A DNA stretch of 5,351 nt, taken from an uncultured Bacteroidales bacterium. Lineage in GTDB: Bacteria > Bacteroidota > Bacteroidia > Bacteroidales > Paludibacteraceae. Below the pieces are notes generated by a model. That model did no database searches, was not told the origin of the DNA, and was given only the letters and a program-made list of their open reading frames with translations. Positions 1 through 4,426 of this stretch are shown in pieces. The DNA is taken from contig CALDQH010000052.1 in NCBI GenBank assembly GCA_937911935.1, positions 1 to 5,351 on the forward strand, read 5' to 3'. The position numbers and the translations under genes are program-made. Each line of letters opens with the position of its first letter. The stretch's first letter is position 1.

Positions 1-809
1 TCGATTTTTTGTACCAAAGCTGGAAAGAATGGTGCATAGGGAGCATCGATGTTTTGGTCGCCACAATCTAAATAAATGTAGTGTGTGCTATCTTGGGGAA
101 GCGCTTGCTCTAAATAATCCATCAAAGCGTATGCCAACGCACCGTTGTTGGGGTCATTGCCAATGTGGGTAGAGAAACAACCTGCCTTGCTAAATACTTG
201 GGGTGCTTCGCAAAGGGCATAGAAAGACATCAATCCGCCCATGCTCGAACCCATTACGGCGGTATTTTCCACCTCTGGTTTGGTGCTAAATACGCTATCT
301 ACAAAAGGTTTAATGGTGTTTACCAAAAAATCGACGTATTGGTCGCCACGGTATTTGCCTTGGCACATAGCATCCATGTAGGCAAAAATGGTGGAATCTT
401 TAATAAGGGGTGCTACCTTTTCGGGCATCAAGTCGCCAATACGACTTTCGCCAATGCTGTGTACGCCCACTACAATGGGTGCTTCTACTTTGCCTTCGGC
501 TGCCAATTGGGTGATGGCATCATCTACATTCCAGGCTTGTTTGTTCCAAGTGCTATTGGGGTCAAATAGGTTTTGACCATCGTGCATATATAGTACAGGA
601 TAAGTGTTTTTTGTATTGTAACCCTCTGGTGTCCAAATATCTATAGTTAGACTGTCGCCAAAATTGGCGTTGTACAGTTGGGTGCGATACACGGTGCCAC
701 TAACTACCTCAAGGGGGGCCTGTGGTAAATTGGGCATGGGTTTATTGGAGGTACAAGATGCAAAAGCAATCATAGCGCATAAACAAGCAATAAGGGTATT
801 TTTTTTCAT
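1..809 (-). CDS. Putative lipoprotein esterase, alpha/beta hydrolase fold (PF00756/COG2819-like), 3' end outside window
   Basis: Reading the minus strand from the ATG at 809 gives 269 uninterrupted codons that run off the left edge. Residues 1-18 form a signal peptide (two Lys, hydrophobic stretch) ending FAS before Cys19, a plausible though weak lipobox, so the protein is probably a lipid-anchored envelope protein. Residues 74-83 (YMHDGQNLFD) are a hallmark of the esterase family that includes Fes/IroE-like enzymes. GSSMG at 187-191 is the nucleophile elbow with Ser189 as predicted catalytic serine. LDCGDQN at about 247-253 fits the acid-residue strand. The catalytic His should lie in the missing C-terminus. 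The family hydrolyses esters such as siderophore, acyl or feruloyl esters; the substrate here cannot be read. An AAAGGA at 818-823 (minus strand) precedes the start by 8 nt, and a promoter box lies at 840-847. It stands alone and is divergent from the SPFH gene. Confidence 0.88.
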   Translation of the reverse strand, partial: MKKNTLIACLCAMIAFASCTSNKPMPNLPQAPLEVVSGTVYRTQLYNANFGDSLTIDIWTPEGYNTKNTYPVLYMHDGQNLFDPNSTWNKQAWNVDDAITQLAAEGKVEAPIVVGVHSIGESRIGDLMPEKVAPLIKDSTIFAYMDAMCQGKYRGDQYVDFLVNTIKPFVDSVFSTKPEVENTAVMGSSMGGLMSFYALCEAPQVFSKAGCFSTHIGNDPNNGALAYALMDYLEQALPQDSTHYIYLDCGDQNIDAPYAPFFPALVQKI

Positions 810-839
810 GGTATTGTTCCTTTATTATATAATAAGGTG

Positions 840-847
840 CAAAGGTA
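840..847 (-). promoter_or_regulatory. Bacteroidota-type -7 box (TAccTTTG) for the esterase gene
   Basis: The minus strand reads TACCTTTG, an exact match to the TAnnTTTG -7 consensus of Bacteroidota primary sigma factors. It lies 30 nt upstream of the esterase ATG, which implies a leader of roughly 25 nt. No good TTTG -33 element is visible at the expected distance, so the call rests on one box and its position. Confidence 0.6.
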
Positions 848-886
848 ATAAATTTAGGGGAGAAATGAGAAAGGAGAATGGATAAA

Positions 887-1011
887 AAATCGATGAACCG
901 CAGAAAGTTTGTGCAAGCCGAGAGCAGAGTCAAACTTGTTTGAACTATGCCGAGGCGCCGCCAAACTTCATGAGGGCGAAGTCCGAATAATCGTTTAATC
1001 GTAATAAAAAA
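887..1011 (+). repeat. Intergenic core repeat, copy A
   Basis: This stretch matches 4179-4302 in the same orientation, with four substitutions (positions 922, 951, 952, 982) and one A-run length difference. Both copies lie between genes and each leads into an array of octamers. Internal structure includes CAAAC-TT-GTTTG at 931-942, the GGCGCC palindrome near 955-959, and ACTTC/GAAGT arms at 965-969 and 978-982. Short open frames pass through it but have stops and no start context, so it is not taken as coding. I recall similar strings from intergenic DNA of Bacteroidota, but could not check this. Confidence 0.85.
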
Positions 1012-1053
1012 ACGATTTAACGATTAAACGACTCAACGCCTAAACGACTAAAC
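991..1053 (+). repeat. Octamer-period array A with inverted arms
   Basis: The left arm has two TCGT units 8 bp apart (991, 999). The right arm has ACG at 1012, 1020, 1028, 1036 and 1044, then AC at 1052, an exact 8-bp spacing. TCGTTTAATCGT (991-1002) and ACGATTAAACGA (1020-1031) are perfect 12-bp inverted repeats with 17 nt between them. Right-arm units are variants of CGAYTMAA. The array ends 12 bp before the -7 box of the SPFH gene and so covers its -33 region. Confidence 0.85.
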
Positions 1054-1064
1054 AAAAAAAATAG

Positions 1065-1072
1065 TATCTTTG
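1065..1072 (+). promoter_or_regulatory. Bacteroidota-type -7 box (TAtcTTTG) for the SPFH gene
   Basis: TATCTTTG matches TAnnTTTG exactly. A transcription start about 7 nt downstream would leave a leader of only about 10-17 nt before the SPFH start codon. The upstream -33 region is occupied by the octamer array and shows no TTTG. Confidence 0.6.
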
Positions 1073-1089
1073 TATGAATTTTAAAGAGT

Positions 1090-1854
1090 ATGATTATGAA
1101 TAATGCGAATCCAAAAAATCAATTGTCGTTTAAAGGAATAATCACGGCTATTATTATTGCTGCTTTGGTAGTGGCGAGTATGTCTTGCTTTTATACCATC
1201 GATACAGGTGAAAGGGGCGTGGTACTTCGTTTTGGTAAGTTAATCAACGTATCGGGCGAGGGTCTTAACTTTAAGGTACCTGCTATGGACGATGTAAAAA
1301 TTATGTCGGTTCGTGACCAAAATTTAACCATTAAGACCGAAGTTTCATCGAGCGATATTCAAACCATTGCTGTAGAGGTAAGTTTGGTTTATTCACTTAA
1401 TCCTAACGAAGTAGGAAAAGTGTTTCAAACATACGGTATGAACATCGAAAATACCTTGATTCGTCCTACCTTGTCAGAAAAAATCAACGCTGTTATTGCC
1501 GATTATCCCATCGAAACGTTCGTAGAAAAACGTGCCGAGATATCGAGCCGTATCAATACGGCTTTTGCCGAGCAAGTAGCCGGAAATGGTATCATCGTAA
1601 AAAGCTTGTTGATTACCAATCACGATTTTAGCGACGATTTTAACAAAGCGATCGAGGATAAAAAAATTGCTGAACAAGGAGCACTTACCGCTAAATTTAC
1701 CTTGGAACGCATGAAATTGGAAGCCGAAGCGCAAAAAGTAAAACAAGCTTCGCTTTCGCCCATGGTGTTGCAAGAAATGGCTATCAACAAATGGGATGGC
1801 AAAATGCCTCAATATTTTAGTGGCAGCCAGTTGCCTTTTATTACCATTAAATAA
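1090..1854 (+). CDS. SPFH/Band 7 (prohibitin family) membrane protein
   Basis: The 254-aa product has a short charged N-terminus, one hydrophobic segment at about residues 16-34, then the SPFH domain beginning TGERGVVLRFGK (39-50) and running to about residue 185. A charged helical region at about 187-222 (DKKIAEQ, LEAEAQKVKQA) is the usual coiled-coil part. The C-terminus has NKWDGKMPQY (233-242) and ends in PFITIK, typical of short bacterial prohibitin-like proteins. Family members form oligomeric rings or cages at the membrane and are linked to membrane microdomains and protease control; the specific role here is unknown. A second in-frame ATG at 1096 is equally possible: AAAGAG at 1083-1088 sits 7 nt from it but only 1 nt from the ATG at 1090. 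Cys33 follows SMS, a poor lipobox, so a signal anchor is more likely than a lipoprotein. No intrinsic terminator follows. Confidence 0.93.
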   Translation: MIMNNANPKNQLSFKGIITAIIIAALVVASMSCFYTIDTGERGVVLRFGKLINVSGEGLNFKVPAMDDVKIMSVRDQNLTIKTEVSSSDIQTIAVEVSLVYSLNPNEVGKVFQTYGMNIENTLIRPTLSEKINAVIADYPIETFVEKRAEISSRINTAFAEQVAGNGIIVKSLLITNHDFSDDFNKAIEDKKIAEQGALTAKFTLERMKLEAEAQKVKQASLSPMVLQEMAINKWDGKMPQYFSGSQLPFITIK

Positions 1855-1856
1855 TT

Positions 1857-1980
1857 GGTGATATGGTGATGCGGTGATTTGATGACTCACCGACTCACCA
1901 CCAAAATCGGGCACTTCGACAAGCTCAGTGACCGATTTAGACTAACCGACTCACCAAATAACCGACTCACCGAATAACCA
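1857..1980 (+). repeat. Octamer-period array with inverted arms between SPFH gene and recF
   Basis: GGTGA occurs at 1857, 1865 and 1873, exactly 8 bp apart, and its complement TCACC at 1887 and 1895, again 8 bp apart, so the two sets form inverted arms. After an internal hairpin (1904-1938) the period resumes with CCGACTCA at 1946, CCAAATAA at 1954, CCGACTCA at 1962, CCGAATAA at 1970 and CC at 1978. The right-arm units share the CGAYTMA-like pattern of the arrays at 991-1053 and 4283-4337. The array ends 5 nt before the recF start codon, leaving no room for a separate ribosome-binding region. No TAnnTTTG box is seen in this gap, so recF may depend on read-through from upstream or on an unrecognised promoter. 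Confidence 0.8.
1904..1938 (+). repeat. REP-like hairpin element, copy 1
   Basis: The left arm AAATCGG (1904-1910) pairs with CCGATTT (1932-1938). A g/a mismatch follows, then CACT (1912-1915) pairs with AGTG (1927-1930) around an 11-nt loop, TCGACAAGCTC. There is no T-run after it, so it is not an intrinsic terminator. The CTTCGACAAGCTCAG core resembles a palindromic REP-type sequence common in intergenic DNA of many bacteria (recollection, not checked). A second copy lies at 4340-4374. Confidence 0.8.
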
Positions 1981-1985
1981 TAAAA

Positions 1986-3071
1986 ATGTTTTTACAAACC
2001 TTATCGGCAACTAACTATAAAAACCTCAAGCAAATTGAGGTGCAATTTTGCAAGGGCGTAAATTGCTTTATAGGCAACAACGGGATGGGTAAAACCAACT
2101 TGTTGGATGCTATATACTATTTGGCGTTTTGCAAAAGCCGTACGTGCCATGCTGATACACAGGTTATTAAACACGATGAACCGTATTTGATGCTGGATGC
2201 TTGCTTTTGTGTATCCGATAAACAAGAACGTATATCGGTGGGGTTGCAAAGGGGGCAAAAAAAGGTAGTAAAACGCAACAAAAAAGAATACGAACGGCTT
2301 GCCGATCACATTGGATTGATTCCTTTGGTGATTGTTTCGCCCAACGATTTGGAATTGATTATCGAGGGGAGTAGCGAACGACGTAAATTGATTGATGGTA
2401 TTATTTCGCAATACGACAAGCAATATTTGCACGAATTGTTGGCATATAACAAGGCTCTTTTGCAGCGAAATACCTTGTTGCGAGCCCATGTTTCGGATGC
2501 CGAATTATTGGAGGTTTGCGAGAGCATCATGGCGCAAAAAGCAGCTTATATTTACCCCAAACGGGTAGAATTTTTAGAACAATACATTCCTATTTTTGCG
2601 CAATATTACCGCGAAATTGCTGGCGATAACGAGCAAGTTTCAATTCGCTACGAATCGCATTTGCAGCAGGGAGATTTGTTGGCATCTTTGCAACAAAGCC
2701 GTTATAAAGACGAGGTGGTTGGCTATACAACCGTGGGTATTCACAAAGACGAGTTGGCTTTTTATTTGGGCGATTATCCGCTTAAACGCATAGCCTCGCA
2801 AGGGCAAACCAAAAGTTTTTTGGTGGCGATGAAGTTGGCTCAATTTGAATTTATGAAAAAAGCTTGTGGCAAATATCCCATTTTGTTGTTGGACGATATT
2901 TTTGATAAGTTAGATGCCACAAGGGTAGAGCGCATTGTTAAATTGGTATCGACCGAACGTTTTGGACAGATTTTTATTACCGATACCAACCGAGAACATT
3001 TAGATACGCTTTTGCAACAGGTTGAGGGCGAGAAAATGCTGTTTACTATTTATAAAGGAGGTATTAAGTGA
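1986..3071 (+). CDS. recF: DNA replication and repair protein RecF
   Basis: RecF is an SMC-like ATPase that binds gapped DNA and, with RecO and RecR, helps load RecA during gap repair. The 361-aa product matches the usual family length. Walker A is GNNGMGKT at 30-37 near the N-terminus. SPNDLELI followed by GSSERRKLID (118-137) and the RNTLL segment at 161-165 are typical of the family. The ABC signature is SQGQTKS at 271-277, and Walker B is ILLLDDIFDKLD at 299-310 with the acidic pair Asp303-Asp304. The D-loop region follows directly and ITDTN lies shortly after. All ATPase motifs are intact. The ATG at 1986 is chosen because the FLQTLSATNYKNL start is standard for RecF; no Shine-Dalgarno is present. 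It overlaps the next gene by 4 nt and heads a cluster that ends at the terminator after 4044. Confidence 0.97.
   Translation: MFLQTLSATNYKNLKQIEVQFCKGVNCFIGNNGMGKTNLLDAIYYLAFCKSRTCHADTQVIKHDEPYLMLDACFCVSDKQERISVGLQRGQKKVVKRNKKEYERLADHIGLIPLVIVSPNDLELIIEGSSERRKLIDGIISQYDKQYLHELLAYNKALLQRNTLLRAHVSDAELLEVCESIMAQKAAYIYPKRVEFLEQYIPIFAQYYREIAGDNEQVSIRYESHLQQGDLLASLQQSRYKDEVVGYTTVGIHKDELAFYLGDYPLKRIASQGQTKSFLVAMKLAQFEFMKKACGKYPILLLDDIFDKLDATRVERIVKLVSTERFGQIFITDTNREHLDTLLQQVEGEKMLFTIYKGGIK
3054..3061 (+). promoter_or_regulatory. Strong Shine-Dalgarno (AAAGGAGG) inside recF for the DUF721 gene
   Basis: AAAGGAGG lies inside the last codons of recF, 6 nt before the GTG at 3068. It is a near-perfect anti-Shine-Dalgarno complement. 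It supports the GTG start, which is otherwise weak, and stands out because no other gene in the window has a comparable site. Confidence 0.8.
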
Positions 3072-3358
3072 ATCGTCGAAACCCCGAAGCCGTAGGCTCA
3101 TTTATGGACGCTTATTTTGCCAAGTATGGTTTGCAAGATAAGATTAACGAAGCAAGAGCTGTTATGTGTTGGCAGCATGTGGTAGAAGATAAGGTTTTGA
3201 GTCGCACCAAGACCATTTTTGCCAAGAATAAGGTGTTGTATGTGTTTTTTCATTCGGCGCCTTTGCGCAACGAAATGATGCTCAGACGTGCCGATTTAAT
3301 TGAGCGCATCAACCAATTGTTGGGCAGTAAAGTGATAGAAAACATAATATTTCAGTAG
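3068..3358 (+). CDS. DUF721 family protein (DciA-like)
   Basis: This 96-aa protein begins with GTG, whose last two bases are shared with the recF stop codon (GTGA overlap). The choice is supported by the AAAGGAGG upstream and by the N-terminal MNRRNPEAVGSFM, which matches the usual start of short Bacteroidota DUF721 proteins. Trp35, the LRNE motif at 66-69 and the C-terminal VIENIIF are typical of the family. DUF721 includes DciA, which interacts with the replicative helicase DnaB in bacteria lacking DnaC/DnaI loaders. The helicase-loading role is known for other members and only inferred here. This is a short version made of little more than the DUF721 domain. Placement beside recF is a recurrent arrangement and fits a role in replication. 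Confidence 0.88.
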   Translation: MNRRNPEAVGSFMDAYFAKYGLQDKINEARAVMCWQHVVEDKVLSRTKTIFAKNKVLYVFFHSAPLRNEMMLRRADLIERINQLLGSKVIENIIFQ

Positions 3359-3360
3359 GC

Positions 3361-4044
3361 ATGAGCATTGCATCGGCTATACAAGACATAAAAAAATCGT
3401 TGCCACAACGTGTGCAGTTGGTGGCAGTTTCTAAGTTTAATCCGATAGAGGCGTTGTGGGAAGCTTATCAGGCAGGTCAGCGTATTTTTGGCGAAAGTCA
3501 GGCGCAAGAAATGGTGCCCAAGGCGCAGGCGATGCCCGATGATGTAAAGTGGCATTTTATCGGTCATTTGCAAACCAATAAAGTAAAATATATTGCGCCA
3601 TACGTGGCTTGCATCGAGTCGGTCGATTCGCTTAAATTATTGGTAGAAATCAACAAACAAGCCCTTAAAAATAACCGCATTATTCCTTGTTTGCTGCAGT
3701 TTCATGTAGCGCAAGAGGAAACCAAGTCTGGATTAACTCAACGGGAGTGCGAAGATATATTGTGTTCTGACGAATTTTCAAATCTTCGCAATATAAGAAT
3801 CGACGGAGTAATGGGGATGGCTTCTAATACAGACGACGAGGCGCGCGTAAGGGCTGATTTTGCCGAAATTGCCCGTTTGTTTGTGTATTTTAAGATTCAT
3901 TACTTTGCCACATCGACGCATTTTAAACACATATCCATGGGTATGACCCACGATTATCCCATTGCGATACAAGAAGGGGCAACTTTGATTCGAGTAGGGA
4001 GTGGAATTTTTGGCGAAAGGATGTATCAAAATCATTACAAATAA
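3361..4044 (+). CDS. yggS: PLP homeostasis protein, YggS/PROSC family
   Basis: The 227-aa product has the alanine-racemase-like TIM barrel of the YggS family. These proteins bind pyridoxal 5'-phosphate without known enzyme activity and buffer free PLP, affecting amino and keto acid pools. The PLP lysine is Lys25 in LVAVSKF. Other family marks are FGESQAQEM (43-51), HFIGHLQTNK (65-74), KSGL (122-125), GVMGMAS (149-155), and the phosphate-binding C-terminal region SMGMTHD (192-198) to IRVGSGIFGER (210-220). Length is normal. The ATG lies 2 nt after the stop of the DUF721 gene without a recognisable Shine-Dalgarno, so translation is probably coupled. It is the last gene before the terminator. 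No link between PLP homeostasis and the two upstream replication genes is apparent from sequence. Confidence 0.95.
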   Translation: MSIASAIQDIKKSLPQRVQLVAVSKFNPIEALWEAYQAGQRIFGESQAQEMVPKAQAMPDDVKWHFIGHLQTNKVKYIAPYVACIESVDSLKLLVEINKQALKNNRIIPCLLQFHVAQEETKSGLTQRECEDILCSDEFSNLRNIRIDGVMGMASNTDDEARVRADFAEIARLFVYFKIHYFATSTHFKHISMGMTHDYPIAIQEGATLIRVGSGIFGERMYQNHYK

Positions 4045-4074
4045 GGCACTTATCTGTTGTTGATATGAAAAATG

Positions 4075-4112
4075 AACGTTTGTCTAAAAAATAGGGGCAA
4101 ACGTTTTTTTTT
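4075..4112 (+). terminator. Rho-independent terminator after yggS
   Basis: AACGTTTG (4075-4082) and CAAACGTT (4098-4105) form a perfect 8-bp stem with a 15-nt loop. The stem runs into nine consecutive T residues (4104-4112). It starts 31 nt after the yggS stop and marks the end of the recF-DUF721-yggS transcript. Confidence 0.9.
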
Positions 4113-4127
4113 GTAGGAGTATTTTGT

Positions 4128-4135
4128 TAAATTTG
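4128..4135 (+). promoter_or_regulatory. Candidate -7 box (TAaaTTTG) upstream of ppdK
   Basis: TAAATTTG matches TAnnTTTG and lies just after the yggS terminator, a natural place for the next promoter. A TTTG at 4110-4113 is closer than the usual -33 spacing. If used, the ppdK leader would be about 285 nt long and contain the core repeat, octamer array and hairpin. No other TAnnTTTG box is seen nearer to the ppdK start. Confidence 0.5.
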
Positions 4136-4148
4136 CACTCCTTAAACC

Positions 4149-4175
4149 GTCGCTAGTCGCTAGTTGCTTCGCAAC
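4149..4175 (+). repeat. Heptamer tandem plus short hairpin
   Basis: GTCGCTA is repeated twice in tandem (4149-4162) and runs into GTTGC-TTC-GCAAC (4163-4175), a 5-bp stem with a 3-nt loop. It lies directly before core repeat copy B. No counterpart precedes copy A. Confidence 0.6.
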
Positions 4176-4178
4176 GTT

Positions 4179-4302
4179 AAATCGATGAACCGCAGAAAGT
4201 TTGTGCAAGCCGAAAGCAGAGTCAAACTTGTTTGAACTATGCTAAGGCGCCGCCAAACTTCATGAGGGCGAAGCCCGAATAATCGTTTAATCGTAATAAA
4301 AA
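4179..4302 (+). repeat. Intergenic core repeat, copy B
   Basis: This is the second copy of the sequence at 887-1011, in the same orientation and about 97% identical by eye. It occupies most of the 383-bp gap between yggS and ppdK. It shows the same CAAACTTGTTTG dyad and GGCGCC centre. Where copy A has GAAGT pairing with ACTTC, this copy has GAAGC, which instead creates GCCCGAAT (4273-4280), complementary to the start of the downstream hairpin. Confidence 0.85.
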
Positions 4303-4337
4303 ACGAATTAACGATTTAACGATTAAACGATTAAACA
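4283..4337 (+). repeat. Octamer-period array B with inverted arms
   Basis: The left arm has TCGT at 4283 and 4291. The right arm has ACG at 4303, 4311, 4319 and 4327, then AC at 4335, all 8 bp apart. TCGTTTAATCGT (4283-4294) and ACGATTAAACGA (4319-4330) are the same perfect 12-bp inverted repeats seen in array A. After the hairpin at 4340-4374, TCAACGCATAAAC (4383-4395) resembles the tail of array A at 1033-1045, as if the hairpin interrupts the array. Confidence 0.82.
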
Positions 4338-4339
4338 GT

Positions 4340-4374
4340 AATTCGGGCACTTCGACAGGCTCAGTGACCGAATT
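4340..4374 (+). repeat. REP-like hairpin element, copy 2
   Basis: AATTCGG (4340-4346) pairs with CCGAATT (4368-4374). A g/a mismatch follows, then CACT (4348-4351) pairs with AGTG (4363-4366) around loop TCGACAGGCTC. It has the same design as 1904-1938 with one loop substitution. The third outer base pair is switched from A-T to T-A, so pairing is kept in both copies. No T-run follows it. Confidence 0.8.
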
Positions 4375-4426
4375 GTATCGAATCAACGCATAAACAAACT
4401 AATTACTTATTATATAAAAATTTACT

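Noticed and set aside
165..569. Plus-strand open frame of 134 codons
   Set aside because: It is antisense to the esterase gene, whose protein has a signal peptide and clear GxSxG and HDGQN motifs; the plus-strand product shows no recognisable domain.
898..990. Small peptide-coding frames through the core repeat
   Set aside because: Frames such as the one ending in taa at 988-990 are open in both copies, but lack a convincing start codon and ribosome site; conservation extends equally across all codon positions as expected of a non-coding repeat.
991..1053. Possible CRISPR-like array
   Set aside because: Units are 8 bp with no spacers of 25-40 bp and no cas genes; the same pattern has inverted arms, which CRISPR arrays do not.
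1857..1903. Origin-type iterons near recF
   Set aside because: recF lies near the origin in some phyla, but there are no DnaA-box-like 9-mers (TTATNCACA), no dnaA or dnaN neighbour, and similar arrays occur in two other gaps.
1474..1914. Minus-strand open frame of 146 codons
   Set aside because: It lies opposite the C-terminal half of the SPFH gene and extends into the repeat region; composition is that of an antisense shadow and it lacks recognisable motifs.
1904..1938. Intrinsic terminator after the SPFH gene
   Set aside because: The stem has an internal mismatch and an 11-nt loop, and no T-run follows on either strand; it fits the repeated hairpin family better.
2001..2489. Minus-strand open frame of 162 codons
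   Set aside because: It is opposite the Walker A half of recF, which is fully conserved, so this frame is a shadow.
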